In this document: piece after piece, positions 1 through 10,738 of the stretch
Numbering within the stretch: the stretch's first letter is position 1
Layout of the letters: every line of letters begins with the position of its first letter
NCBI GenBank assembly: GCA_036559125.1
Contig: DATBTT010000011.1
Span: 1 to 64,000 of the forward strand
Length of the DNA stretch: 64,000 nucleotides
Direction of reading: 5' to 3'
Source: JALYTZ01 sp036559125
GTDB taxonomy: Bacteria > Vulcanimicrobiota > Vulcanimicrobiia > Vulcanimicrobiales > Vulcanimicrobiaceae
Notes under the pieces: model-generated
The model's input: only the letters and a program-made list of their open reading frames with translations
Told to the model about the DNA's origin: nothing
Databases searched by the model: none
Position numbers and translations under genes: made by a program

Positions 1-66
1 ACGTCCTCGCCCTACGTCGACCGCCTCGCCGATTACCTGCGCGACCCTTCGACATGCTCAGGGTGA
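1..66 (+). CDS. C-terminal end of an unidentified protein (partial)
   Basis: An open frame enters from the left edge and encodes 21 residues (TSSPYVDRLADYLRD, then PSTCSG) before a TGA at 64-66. The first 15 residues look like an ordinary amphipathic C-terminal helix. The last six residues and the stop codon come from the REP-like repeat that starts at 45. The family cannot be told from so short a piece, and reality as a gene is inferred only from codon composition and the absence of any other reading. Confidence 0.35.
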   Translation, partial: TSSPYVDRLADYLRDPSTCSG

Positions 67-109
67 CGGGGCAAGGCTCAGGGTGACGGGGCCAGCCTCA
101 GGGTGACGG
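45..109. repeat. REP-like repeat cluster (three GGCTCAGGGTGACGG cores)
   Basis: One full copy of the dispersed element (CCCTTCGACATGCTCAGGG then TGACGG) is followed by two shortened copies of the CTCAGGGTGACGGGG half. It lies between the end of the partial gene at the left edge and the end of serS and supplies the stop codon of both: TGA on the plus strand and, read backwards (CACCCTGAGG), TGA on the minus strand. Related copies lie near 13129, 20941, 21110, 29819, 42837 and 43077. Confidence 0.8.
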
Positions 110-1390
110 CGGGATGGTGGTTTGGTGCAGGTAGGGTTGTAGGGCGGTTGGGACGTGGACGCTGCCGTCGGCTTGTTGATAGTTTTCTAGAATCGCGACC
201 ATGGTGCGGCCGATCGCCAGACCGGAGCCATTGAGCGTGTGCGCGAGTTCGGGCTTGCTCTTTGTGTCGCGCCGAAAACGAATCGAGCCGCGGCGCGATT
301 GAAAATCCGTGCAGTTGGAGCACGAGCTGATTTCGCGATATGTATTCGCGCTGGGCAGCCAGACTTCCAGATCGTATGTTTTCGCGGCGTTGAATCCGAC
401 ATCGGCCGCGCAGAGCGCGAGCACGCGATACGGTAGCTCCAGTTCCTTGAGAAGATCCTCCGCGTCGCCGGTTAGCTGCTCGAGCGTCTCGAACGAGCGC
501 TCCGGAGCGGTCAGCCAGACCAGTTCGACTTTTTCGAATTGATGCTGGCGCACCAATCCGCGCGTGTCCTTACCGGCCGCGCCTGCCTCCTTGCGAAAGC
601 ACGGCGTGTGCGCGACGTACTTACGCGGCAACGAGTCGATGCCGAGAATCTCGTCGCCGTGCAACGCCGTTAGCGGAACCTCCGCCGTCGGAATCATGAA
701 TACGTCTGCCTCTTGATCGGTAAACATGGCGTCCGAAAACTTGGTCAACTGTCCTGTGGACCACATCGTCGAGCGCGACACCAAGAGCGGCGGCGCGATT
801 TCGACGTAGTTCTTGGCATGCGCGCGATCGAGGAAAAACTGCGCGATCGCGCGGGAGAGCCGGGCGCCGTCGCCGGCGAGCACGCAGAAGCGGCTGCCGG
901 AAAGTTTTGCGGCACGTTCGAAATCCAAGATGCCGAGCGCCTCCCCAATTTCCCAATGCGGTTTGGGTTCGAACGGCAGAGCAACGGGCTCTCCGCTGCG
1001 ACGTACTTCGACATTGTCGCTGTCGCTCGTTCCGTCGGGTACCGAGTCGTCGAGCAGGTTCGGCGACTGCTCCAATAGCGCGCGTAGCGGCGAGCCGGGC
1101 GACTCGGGAGCCAGCTCTTTCGCGCGCACGTCCGCCAGCTCGATTCGAGCGGAGAGTGCGTCCAGTTCCGGACGAAGGTTTTGCGCCGCCGCCGCTTTAT
1201 CGAGCGCTTTGCCGATCTCGGCCGAGAGGCGATTTTTCCCGGCTTTAGCGGTTTCCGCTTCGCTCAAAAGCGAGCGGTACTCCGCGTCCAAACGCAGAAC
1301 GTCGTCGACGAACGACGGGTCTAATCCGCGACGCTGCGCCGAACGTTTGACGCGCTCGGGATCACGCCGAACGACAACGATATCTAACAT
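98..1390 (-). CDS. serS: Seryl-tRNA synthetase
   Basis: Class II aminoacyl-tRNA synthetase that charges tRNA-Ser with serine in the cytoplasm. The 430-residue length is normal. Residues 1-100 form the N-terminal coiled-coil tRNA-binding arm (charged, Ala/Leu/Glu rich). The catalytic domain shows the serine-binding TAEVPLT segment (about 235), motif 2 CFRKEAGAAGKDTRG (264), YREISSCSNC (351) and motif 3 GSGLAIGRTMVAILEN (388). The last codons and TGA lie in the REP-like repeat. The ATG start is only 17 bp from the start of the divergent moeA, so its promoter must lie inside moeA or its message has almost no leader. Confidence 0.97.
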   Translation of the reverse strand: MLDIVVVRRDPERVKRSAQRRGLDPSFVDDVLRLDAEYRSLLSEAETAKAGKNRLSAEIGKALDKAAAAQNLRPELDALSARIELADVRAKELAPESPGSPLRALLEQSPNLLDDSVPDGTSDSDNVEVRRSGEPVALPFEPKPHWEIGEALGILDFERAAKLSGSRFCVLAGDGARLSRAIAQFFLDRAHAKNYVEIAPPLLVSRSTMWSTGQLTKFSDAMFTDQEADVFMIPTAEVPLTALHGDEILGIDSLPRKYVAHTPCFRKEAGAAGKDTRGLVRQHQFEKVELVWLTAPERSFETLEQLTGDAEDLLKELELPYRVLALCAADVGFNAAKTYDLEVWLPSANTYREISSCSNCTDFQSRRGSIRFRRDTKSKPELAHTLNGSGLAIGRTMVAILENYQQADGSVHVPTALQPYLHQTTIPPSP

Positions 1391-1407
1391 TGGAGAAGCG
1401 CCGCATT

Positions 1408-2661
1408 ATGCGAGGTACAAACGCACTCCTACCCGGAGGCGGATTCGACGTCGATCGGTTGCTCGCGCCCGGGCAGGCGCTGATCGCATATTTTGCGCGC
1501 GCGCAATTGGCCGGTCCCAAGCCGGAGCGCGTCGCTCTCGCGCAGGCGTGGGGACGCGTTCTGGCCGATTCGATCGTCGCCGATTCCGATTATCCCGCGG
1601 CCGCGCGCTCGTCCATGGACGGATTTGCCGTCGACTCGGCGCGCACGCCCGGAACGTTTCGAATTGCGGGCGACGTGCGCATGGGCAGCGTTTGGCCGCG
1701 TGCCGTCGAGCCCGGTGCGGCCCTGCGCATCCCGACCGGCGGTTCGTTGCCCGACGGGTGCGATGCGGTCGTGCCGATCGAGGACGCGCTCGTGGACGGC
1801 GAGAGCGTTCGCGTCGACCGAGCCGTGCCGGCGGGCGATTGCGTCCAACCGCGGGCGGCCGACATGCGCGCCGGGGAGCCGCTTTTGGCGGCGGGAACGT
1901 TCGTCGGAGCCGCGGAGTTGGGCGTCTTGGCAACGCTGGGCATGGTCGACGTCCCCACGTACCGGCAACCGGTATTTGCGGTATTATCGAGCGGCGATGA
2001 GCTGGTTGAGGCAAGCGCGAGCCCCGTGTTGGGCCAAATCCGCGATTCAAACCGCTGGGCAATCGCCGGCGCGCTTCAAAGCATGGGTGCGCGCGTGCTG
2101 CATCTCCCCATCGTTCCCGACGAACCCGCGGCGGCCGCAGCCATGCTGCGCGACGCGCTCGACCAGGCGGACGGCGTGATCCTCACCGGCGGGTCGTCGG
2201 TGGGCGCTCGGGACCTGACGCCGCGAATCGTCAACAGCCTCGGCGAGCCGGGAGTGATCGTGCACGGCCTTCGCGTGAAGCCCGGCAAACCGACCGTCCT
2301 GGCAGCGATCGACGGCAAACCCGTGATCGGCCTGCCCGGCAATCCGACCTCCGCGCTCGCGATTCTCACGGCAGTCGCCGCGCCGATCGTCGCGGCTTTG
2401 GTGGGCGGACTCAAACGGCCGCTTACCATCGCAGGCGTCCTAGCCGAAGCCTATGAAAAGCGGGCGGGATGGACCTGGTTGGTCCCGGTCGCGGTCGACG
2501 AGCGGCCCGAGACGCCGGAGATTCGTCCCCTCGCGTTGCATTCGGGTTCGGTGAGTTTACTCGCGCGAGCCGACGGGTTTCTCACGTTAGGTGAGGCAGT
2601 ATCCTCTTTACCCGCGGGTGCGCCGGTCCGCGCCACGCGTTTCTTCGTTGGAGGTTCGTAA
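1408..2661 (+). CDS. moeA: Molybdopterin molybdenumtransferase MoeA
   Basis: Inserts molybdate into adenylylated molybdopterin in the last step of molybdenum cofactor synthesis. Family hallmarks: DYPAAARSSMDGFAV near residue 67, IPTGGSLPDGCDAVVPIED, AVLSSGDELVE, QIRDSNRWAIAGAL, the MogA-like substrate site VILTGGSSVGARD, and HGLRVKPGKPTVLA followed by GLPGNPTSA. An upstream in-frame TTG at 1390 exists, but ATG 1408 has a GGAGAA Shine-Dalgarno 10 nt before it. The stop overlaps the next start as TAATG. Further Moco genes (moaC, mogA) lie 30 kb downstream, so the pathway is split. Confidence 0.95.
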   Translation: MRGTNALLPGGGFDVDRLLAPGQALIAYFARAQLAGPKPERVALAQAWGRVLADSIVADSDYPAAARSSMDGFAVDSARTPGTFRIAGDVRMGSVWPRAVEPGAALRIPTGGSLPDGCDAVVPIEDALVDGESVRVDRAVPAGDCVQPRAADMRAGEPLLAAGTFVGAAELGVLATLGMVDVPTYRQPVFAVLSSGDELVEASASPVLGQIRDSNRWAIAGALQSMGARVLHLPIVPDEPAAAAAMLRDALDQADGVILTGGSSVGARDLTPRIVNSLGEPGVIVHGLRVKPGKPTVLAAIDGKPVIGLPGNPTSALAILTAVAAPIVAALVGGLKRPLTIAGVLAEAYEKRAGWTWLVPVAVDERPETPEIRPLALHSGSVSLLARADGFLTLGEAVSSLPAGAPVRATRFFVGGS

Positions 2662-3200
2662 TGTCACCGGTTTTTCGCATGCTGTTCGCCCTCGCGCTGG
2701 TAGCGGCCGTTTCCGCATGCAGCGCGCAACAGCAGCAGCGCAGCACGAATCAAGCGAAAGACGCGCTGATTGCGGCCGGCGTTACGACGAAGCTTACGGC
2801 CATCGATTTGGACGCTACCACCAACGTGCACGTCGCGGTGGACAATGCGGCTGTAACCCTCACGGGCAGCGCGCGCTCGCAGGCTGAGCGCCAACGCTAT
2901 GCCGCGGCCGCCAAGTCCGTGGACGGTGTGGCTTCGGTAACCGACTCTCTGGGGGTCGACCCGCACGTCCGGGGGGCCAAGGAGTCGGTCGACGACGCCG
3001 CGTTAGCGGCGCAGGTTGCCGGAACCCTCGGCGCCCAAACCGGATTGAACGCCCTGCATGTCAAACCGAGCGTTCGAGGCGGTGTCGTCACGTTAGACGG
3101 CACGGCCGATTCGGCATCGGTCAAGGCGACCATGCTCTCGTCGGTCCGGCGGCTGGCCGGAGTAAAACGCGTCATCGACAATATCGAGGTCAAACGGTAG
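2661..3200 (+). CDS. BON-domain lipoprotein (OsmY-like)
   Basis: A 179-residue secreted lipoprotein. The hydrophobic N-terminus ends in VSAC with the candidate lipidated cysteine at residue 20, followed by a Gln-rich linker. Two BON domains follow (about 33-100 and 108-178), each with the pattern VTLTGSA / VTLDGTA and a terminal V(x)NIEV-type strand. BON domains bind phospholipid surfaces and occur in periplasmic stress proteins such as OsmY; the lipoprotein status is inferred from the lipobox. GGAGG precedes the ATG, which overlaps the moeA stop, and its own stop overlaps the hisC start, so it is co-transcribed with metabolic genes. Confidence 0.85.
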   Translation: MSPVFRMLFALALVAAVSACSAQQQQRSTNQAKDALIAAGVTTKLTAIDLDATTNVHVAVDNAAVTLTGSARSQAERQRYAAAAKSVDGVASVTDSLGVDPHVRGAKESVDDAALAAQVAGTLGAQTGLNALHVKPSVRGGVVTLDGTADSASVKATMLSSVRRLAGVKRVIDNIEVKR

Positions 3201-4327
3201 TGTCCATCCACCTTCCCGATCCAAACGTCGAGTTTTTGGCGGCGCCGCATATCGAGGCGATTCCGCTTACGACGCCATTTGTCGGGCCCGAGCAGTTGAT
3301 GCGCGAAGGTGGTCATTCGTCGCTACTGCGGTTGGGTGCAAACGAAAGCGCGTTCGGTCCGTCGCCGCGAGCCGTCGAAGCGATGGCGGCGGAGTTGCCG
3401 CATCTCTCCTGGTACGGAGACCCGGAGTCGTACGACCTGCGCGCCGCGCTTGCAGTCAAACACAGTTGCGCGATCGAGAATATCAGCATCGGCAGCGGGA
3501 TCGACGACATTATGGGTTTGGCGGTCCGGGCGTTTTTGGCTCCAGGGGGGCTCGCTCTGACCACGCGCGGCACGTACCCGACCTTCAACTATCACGTGAC
3601 CGGATTCGGCGGCAAACTCGCGAGCGTCGACTATCGGGCGGACGGTTTCGTCGACGTCGATGCGTTAATCGCCGCCGCTCGCGAACTCAAACCGTCGATC
3701 GTCTACGTAGCGAACCCGGATAATCCAAGCGGTTCTATGCTGGCGGCTGCCGACGTCCTGCGACTGTATGAAGGTTTGCCGTCGCAATCGCTGCTGTTCT
3801 TGGACGAAGCGTACGCCGATTTCGTCGCCGAGCCCGACCTCATCGCGCAGTTCTTGCACGGCCGGCTGTTGCGCGCGCGCACCTTTTCGAAGGCATACGG
3901 CATGGCCGGCGCGCGCATCGGTTATATGCTTTCGACGCCGCGCAACGTCGAAACGTTTCAGAAAATACGCCTCCACTACGGCGTCAATCGCAACGCGCAA
4001 ATCGGCGCGCTCGCTTCGGTCGGCGACGAAGCGTTCCGTTCGCGCGTCGTCGCTGACGTCCACGACGGCCGGCAAGACTATTACGAGCTTGCGCGTTCCC
4101 TGCAATTGCCCTATCTGGAATCGTGCGCGAATTTCGTCTGCATCGATTTCGGCACCAACCAGAGAGCCACGCAGGTCATGAATCGTCTCTTGCAACGCGG
4201 CGTATTCATTCGTAAGCCTGGCGCGCCGCCGCTGGATCGCTTCGTGCGCGTGAGCGTCGGCACGCCGCAAGAACGCGCAGAGTTTGCATCGCGCTTGCGC
4301 GCGACGTTATCGGAGATGCCCGCATGA
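3200..4327 (+). CDS. hisC: Histidinol-phosphate aminotransferase
   Basis: PLP-dependent fold-type I aminotransferase of histidine biosynthesis, 375 residues. Visible motifs: LGANESAFGPSP near the N-terminus, YVANPDNPSGS (about 175), FLDEAYADF (205) and the PLP-lysine segment RTFSKAYGMAGARIGY (232). The C-terminal arginine region is FVRVSVGTP. Translation starts at GTG overlapping the previous stop (TAGTG) and ends in an ATGA overlap with the phosphoesterase. No other his genes are nearby. Side activity on aromatic amino acids is known in HisC homologues and cannot be excluded. Confidence 0.93.
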   Translation: MSIHLPDPNVEFLAAPHIEAIPLTTPFVGPEQLMREGGHSSLLRLGANESAFGPSPRAVEAMAAELPHLSWYGDPESYDLRAALAVKHSCAIENISIGSGIDDIMGLAVRAFLAPGGLALTTRGTYPTFNYHVTGFGGKLASVDYRADGFVDVDALIAAARELKPSIVYVANPDNPSGSMLAAADVLRLYEGLPSQSLLFLDEAYADFVAEPDLIAQFLHGRLLRARTFSKAYGMAGARIGYMLSTPRNVETFQKIRLHYGVNRNAQIGALASVGDEAFRSRVVADVHDGRQDYYELARSLQLPYLESCANFVCIDFGTNQRATQVMNRLLQRGVFIRKPGAPPLDRFVRVSVGTPQERAEFASRLRATLSEMPA

Positions 4328-5049
4328 AGTACGCGATCCTCTCGGACATTCACGGAAATCTCGAGTCGCTGCAACATGCGTTGTCGCTGATCGGTAGCGA
4401 GGAGAAGGTTCTGTGCCTGGGTGACATCGTCGGCTATGGGCCGAACCCCAACGAGTGCGTTCGCATGATTCGCGAGCGCGCCGCAGAGACGGTTCTGGGC
4501 AATCACGATCTGGCTGCCATCAGCAACTTCGGCGTCGAATATTTCAACGACGCCGCGGCCGCCGCCATCCACTGGACGCAAGGCGTCATCGACGAAGCCA
4601 ACACGGAGTGGCTCAACGCGCTCGGGTACGAGATTCGCCAACCCGAGTATCTGCTCGTGCACGGCGCACCGAAGAACTACTTCGAATATATCCTGGACAA
4701 GCGTAATGCTGCGAGCGCGTTTGCGAACACCGACGCGCCGCTCATTTTCATCGGGCACACGCACATCGCCGAATACTATTGTCTCGAGCTCGACGGGAGC
4801 ATCTCACACGCGCACCGCCAGCATGGCGGCGAGCTGCAACTCGAGGAAGGCAAGCGCTACGTGATCGACGTTGGAAGCGTCGGGCAGCCGCGCGACCTCA
4901 ACCCGCAAGCGAGCTTCGTTCGCTACGACGGCGACGCCCAGCGCATCGAATGGGTGCGTTACGATTACCCGATCGGCGAAGTGCAAGAAAAGATACGCGA
5001 CTTAGACTTGCCGCGTGCGCTGGCGACGCGTTTGGAGTATGGGCGTTGA
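4324..5049 (+). CDS. Metallophosphoesterase (calcineurin-like, YfcE/MJ0936 type)
   Basis: A 241-residue single-domain metallophosphoesterase. All dinuclear-metal motifs are present: SDIHGN (7-12), GDIVGYGPNP (about 37), GNHD (59) and GHTHIAEYY near 146, with a later GSVGQPRD. Family members hydrolyse phosphodiesters or phosphomonoesters; the substrate cannot be told from sequence. ATGA overlap with hisC and TGATG overlap with the following thioesterase place it in the same operon. Confidence 0.88.
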   Translation: MKYAILSDIHGNLESLQHALSLIGSEEKVLCLGDIVGYGPNPNECVRMIRERAAETVLGNHDLAAISNFGVEYFNDAAAAAIHWTQGVIDEANTEWLNALGYEIRQPEYLLVHGAPKNYFEYILDKRNAASAFANTDAPLIFIGHTHIAEYYCLELDGSISHAHRQHGGELQLEEGKRYVIDVGSVGQPRDLNPQASFVRYDGDAQRIEWVRYDYPIGEVQEKIRDLDLPRALATRLEYGR

Positions 5050-5483
5050 TGCCCGTCGACGACGGACGTTGCTTCGCATGCGGACCCGAAAACCCGATCG
5101 GTTTGGGCCTGCTATTCGAGCCCGACGGCAACGAGGGCGTTCGCGCGCGCGTGACGTTGCGTCCCGAATTCCAAGGCTGGCGCGGAATCGCCCACGGCGG
5201 CATCGCGATGTCGTTGCTGGACGAGGCCATGGCGCACGCTGCCGGAGCGGCGGGTCACCGCGGCATGACGGCAAGCATGAACGTGCGCTTTCGCAAACCG
5301 ATTCCGCTGGGCGAACCGCTCGACGTCAAAGGCGGCGTAAAATGGAAGCGTCGCAACGTCCTGGGCCTCGGCGCGCGCGTGCTCGATCGCGACGGCACGG
5401 TCTTGGTCGAAGGCGAGGGGCACTTCGTTTCGATGGGCCCTATCGAGGCGGTCGCCGATCGCCGCAATCCGCGAGCGAGTTAA
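5049..5483 (+). CDS. PaaI-type hotdog-fold thioesterase
   Basis: A 144-residue hotdog protein starting at the ATG in the TGATG overlap. It opens with CFACGPENPIGLGLLF, typical of the YbgC/PaaI-like 4HBT group, and carries the helix motif WRGIAHGGIAMSLLDEAMA, whose HGG and following acidic residue form the active site. Such enzymes hydrolyse acyl-CoA thioesters; substrate unknown. It sits between the phosphoesterase and smpB, 3 bp before the smpB start. Confidence 0.85.
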   Translation: MPVDDGRCFACGPENPIGLGLLFEPDGNEGVRARVTLRPEFQGWRGIAHGGIAMSLLDEAMAHAAGAAGHRGMTASMNVRFRKPIPLGEPLDVKGGVKWKRRNVLGLGARVLDRDGTVLVEGEGHFVSMGPIEAVADRRNPRAS

Positions 5484-5486
5484 AGC

Positions 5487-5975
5487 GTGGCGAAATCAAA
5501 GCAATCGCGCGTCGCGGATAAGGCCGCGCAGCGCACCGCTACGCCGGCAATCGACAACCGGCGAGCGCGCTTCGAATATCACATTCTCGAATCGATGGAG
5601 GCGGGGGTGGTTCTTACCGGCACCGAGATCAAGTCGATCCGGCAGAACGGTGTGAGTCTGAACGAAGCCTACGCGCGTCTGCGCGACGGCGAAATGTGGC
5701 TTCTAGGCATGCATGTCGCACCGTATAAAGAAGGCAGTTTCTCGAATCACGAACCCAATCGTCCGCGTAAGTTGCTGCTGCACAAAGAACAAGTCGCGCG
5801 TCTCGGCAAGGCTGCGGCGGAAAAGGGCCTGACGCTGGTGCCTTTGCGTCTGTACTTCACGCGCGGCAAAGTGAAGATCGAGATCGGACTGGCGCGTGGC
5901 AAGAAGTTTTGGGACAAGCGCGAGTCGTCGGCCAAGCGCGACGTCGAGCGCGAGATGGCCCGCCACGTCCGTTAA
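5487..5975 (+). CDS. smpB: SsrA-binding protein SmpB
   Basis: Binds the tRNA-like domain of tmRNA and delivers it to stalled ribosomes during trans-translation. 162 residues, GTG start. Core motifs: NRRARFEYHILESMEAGVVL, TGTEIKSIRQ, LNEAYARLRDGEMWL, APYKEG, and the basic C-terminal tail containing FWDKRES and KRDVEREMAR, which folds into the ribosomal A site. An extra basic extension of about 20 residues precedes the core. tmRNA (ssrA) itself is not in this window. Confidence 0.95.
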   Translation: MAKSKQSRVADKAAQRTATPAIDNRRARFEYHILESMEAGVVLTGTEIKSIRQNGVSLNEAYARLRDGEMWLLGMHVAPYKEGSFSNHEPNRPRKLLLHKEQVARLGKAAAEKGLTLVPLRLYFTRGKVKIEIGLARGKKFWDKRESSAKRDVEREMARHVR

Positions 5976-5981
5976 CGGCTA

Positions 5982-6872
5982 ATGCGCGGGAGCAAGCCCG
6001 AGCGGGCAATCGAACAAGCCGTCGCGAGCGACGGCGTCGTCAGTCGGGGAGACAAGCTTCTCATTGCCTGCAGCGGCGGGCCGGATTCGGTTGCGCTGGC
6101 GGCGCTCCTCGCGCGGATCGCCCAACCGATGTCGCTCGACCTCGTGCTGGGTCACGTCAATCATGGCGCGCGGCCCTCGGCCTGGCAGGATGAGGCCGTG
6201 ACCTTGCGAGTGAGCGCGGCCCTCGGCATTCCGTTGAAAATCGTCGCACTCGAAACTCCGGCTCGCCTCGACGAGGCCAGCCTGCGCGAGGCACGTTATG
6301 CCGCCCTCACCCAGCTCGCGCAAGCGTGTGGGGCGAGCGCGGTGGTCACCGCGCACAATGCGGAGGACCAAACCGAGACCGTGCTGCTGGCGTTATTCCG
6401 AGGGACCGGTCTCGAAGGGCTGGGCGGCATGCCCGCGCGCCGGCCCATGGGCACCGGCCTCGAACTCGTTCGCCCGCTTTTACGGTGGGACCGGCAAGTG
6501 CTCCGAGCGTACGTTCAGCAAGCGGGGTTACCCTACGCATTGGACCCCACCAATGCCGATATGGAATATCGTAGGAATGCCGTCAGGCAAATGCTTGTTG
6601 CCTTACGGCCAATCTTCCCGGGGTTGGACGCAGCGGTAGCCAGAACCGCGACGGTCGTCGCTGCGGAGGTGCAAGGGTCGGGGCAAGCAGCCCGGCGGCA
6701 GCAGGTCCGCGCCGCCCTGCGCGAGCAGGAAGCGCTGCGGGACGTCGATTTCGCCCACGTCGAGGCCGCGGCGCGGGCGCTTAGCGCCGGCGGTTCGGGG
6801 CGATTTCATATGAAGAGCGGGGTAGAAGTAGCGATAGAGAAAGGCACGCTGACGGTACGTCGAGATACATGA
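5982..6872 (+). CDS. tilS: tRNA(Ile)-lysidine synthase
   Basis: Modifies C34 of tRNA-Ile2 to lysidine, which converts its specificity from Met to Ile. The N-terminal PP-loop ATP pyrophosphatase motif SGGPDS is at 31-36, followed by VLGHVNHGARPSA and TAHNAEDQTETVLLALFRGTGLEGL, characteristic of TilS. At 296 residues it is a short form with only a reduced C-terminal part. The stop overlaps the hpt start (ATGA). The tilS-hpt-ftsH order is conserved in many bacteria and supports all three calls. Confidence 0.93.
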   Translation: MRGSKPERAIEQAVASDGVVSRGDKLLIACSGGPDSVALAALLARIAQPMSLDLVLGHVNHGARPSAWQDEAVTLRVSAALGIPLKIVALETPARLDEASLREARYAALTQLAQACGASAVVTAHNAEDQTETVLLALFRGTGLEGLGGMPARRPMGTGLELVRPLLRWDRQVLRAYVQQAGLPYALDPTNADMEYRRNAVRQMLVALRPIFPGLDAAVARTATVVAAEVQGSGQAARRQQVRAALREQEALRDVDFAHVEAAARALSAGGSGRFHMKSGVEVAIEKGTLTVRRDT

Positions 6873-7450
6873 ACCTTGAAAGCACCCAATCCTACGAAGC
6901 GGCGATCGAGCGTACGCTCTTCACGCCGGGCCAGATCGCGGAGGCCATCGGGCGCCTTGCGGCGCGCGTAGCTGCGGACTACGCAGGGCAACCGCTGCTC
7001 CTCATGGGCGTGTTAAAGGGTGCGTTGTACGCGACCGTCGACCTCGCGCGGGCGCTCTCGCGCATTCCGAACGGGCCCTCTCAAATCGATATCGATTATT
7101 TGGCCGTTTCGAGTTATGGGAACTCCCACCGTTCGAGCGGCGAAGTTCGGTTACTCAAGGACTCGAACGAGAACATTGCGGGCAAGAACGTGCTCATCGT
7201 TGAGGATATCATCGACAACGGGCTCACGTTACAGTATCTCAGATCGTTATTGGGCGGGCGCGATCCCGCCACCCTGGCGGCGTTAGTGCTGTTCGATAAG
7301 CCGTATCGCCGGAGCGTCGACGTACCCGTCGAATACGTCGGACTGGTCGCGCCGGACGAGTTCGTCGTAGGGTACGGTTTGGATTACCAAGAAAAATATC
7401 GAAATCTCCCGTACCTCGCGCAGCTCCGCTCCTGGGTATTCTCAGAGTAA
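6869..7450 (+). CDS. hpt: Hypoxanthine phosphoribosyltransferase
   Basis: Purine salvage enzyme transferring phosphoribose from PRPP to hypoxanthine or guanine; 193 residues. The PRPP-binding signature is VLIVEDIIDNGLTL near residue 110, preceded by LLMGVLKGALYATVDLARAL and the flexible-loop SSYGNSHRSSGEV; the purine-contact region VGYGLDYQEKYRNLPYL is near the C-terminus. It lies between tilS and ftsH as in many bacteria. Confidence 0.94.
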   Translation: MNLESTQSYEAAIERTLFTPGQIAEAIGRLAARVAADYAGQPLLLMGVLKGALYATVDLARALSRIPNGPSQIDIDYLAVSSYGNSHRSSGEVRLLKDSNENIAGKNVLIVEDIIDNGLTLQYLRSLLGGRDPATLAALVLFDKPYRRSVDVPVEYVGLVAPDEFVVGYGLDYQEKYRNLPYLAQLRSWVFSE

Positions 7451-7469
7451 GGTTGTTAAAAGAAACATC

Positions 7470-9382
<1,913 letters not shown>

Positions 9383-9386
<4 letters not shown>

Positions 9387-10738
9387 AGCCCCTGCAGAAC
9401 GCGGCAGCAGCGATATGCTTGGGCATATCGCTGTTCGCTTTTCAGCCGGTACGCGCGTCCGCAGCGGCCGACGTTAACGCGCAGCAATCGGGCGCGCTTT
9501 CGGGCGGGGGGCTGTACGTCGTTCGGCACGACGGTACCGTCGGAAACGCCGTCATCGAACTGTGGTTTCGCGCGCCGGGCGCCGGATACGACGGCGCGCA
9601 TCCCGGACTTTCGCGCTTGGCCGTCACCGCCGTGGCGGCTTCGCGGCCCGCGGCGCACGATACGTCGCTAGCGGAGGCCGTGCAGCTTGTCGGCGGTCGT
9701 CTCTCGATCGCCGCATATCCCGATATCGTTACCGTCGGCGCGAGCGTTCCGGCTCCCGCCGCCGCAAAAATCGTGCGTGCGATGACGCGCGCATATTTCA
9801 CCGCGCAGATCAGCCCGGAAGCCTTCAAGAGCGCTCGGCGCGACGCGGCGCTGGCAGTCGCCGAAAAGCACTACTCCGCCGATCGGACGATTCACGACCT
9901 TCTTTTCGCGCAACTCTTCGCGAGCGGTCCGGCGCATTATCCGCCGACGCCCGATACCGTGCAGGCCGTCGACACGATCGCGCTGGATCAGACGCAAACC
10001 TTCGCGCGGCGCGCGTTCCGGCGCGGCAACGCCGTGCTGACGCTTGCCGGTAACGTCGACCCGCACGTCACCGGCAACGTCTGGCAACCGTCCGCGAGTG
10101 CGGCGAGCGCGTCAAGTCCGCCGAGTGCTTCGATGGACCGGCCCTTCGATTCGATGCCGGGGAGCGCCCCAAAAGACGCGTCGCAGGCCGGCGCGGTCGC
10201 GGGTGCGGGGCTCGCTTGGATCGGACCAGCCATCACCAATGCGCGCGCCGACACCGCGCTCGATTTCGTGGCGGATTACTTGTTCAACGCCGATTCGGGG
10301 CTCGTAACCAAAACTGCGGACGCCATCGACCCCGACGCGTTCATCAACGGGCAATTCGTCACGCTTCACGATCCCGGGGTCATGCTCGTCACCATTTCGA
10401 GCGCCAAGAGTTCGGTCGCGTTGCGTCAGAAAGTGCTCGACGCACTCGCTTCGTTGCAGCGCCCGCTCGACGCGAGTGCGTTTGCGGCGGCACGCAATGC
10501 CTTTGAATATCACATCTTGAGCAACGTGCAGACGCCGGTCAATCAAGCCGACAATTTCGGGTGGTATGCGGTGGAAGGCAATCCGCAGTACGCGCCCGGC
10601 GACGCGTCGCGCACGTATGTCACGAACGTAGAATCGTTGGATCCGCAATTCGTCGCCCAAGTCGTGCGGCAGTATTTGCAACACCCGGTTGCCGTCGAAT
10701 TGACTCCGGCCGCCCACTCGCAGGAAGGCGCACAATGA
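9383..10738 (+). CDS. M16 peptidase-like protein without the zinc motif (first of pair)
   Basis: A 451-residue secreted protein with a signal peptide (hydrophobic 8-22, then RASAAAD). The fold-defining N-terminal segment of M16 (pitrilysin/PqqL) peptidases is recognisable: VIELWFRAPGAGYDGAHPGLSRLAV. Where active enzymes have HxxEH after PGLA, this one reads SRLAVTAV, so the zinc ligands and catalytic Glu are gone. Later parts match the substrate-binding half, e.g. RRAFRRGNAVLTLAGNVD. It is translationally coupled to a second M16-like gene, so a heterodimer is likely; a proteolytic role is doubtful. Confidence 0.75.

Noticed and set aside
813..2000. 395-codon open frame crossing serS and moeA
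   Set aside because: Antisense to serS and out of frame with moeA; Arg/Ser/Ala-rich composition typical of GC-rich shadow frames.
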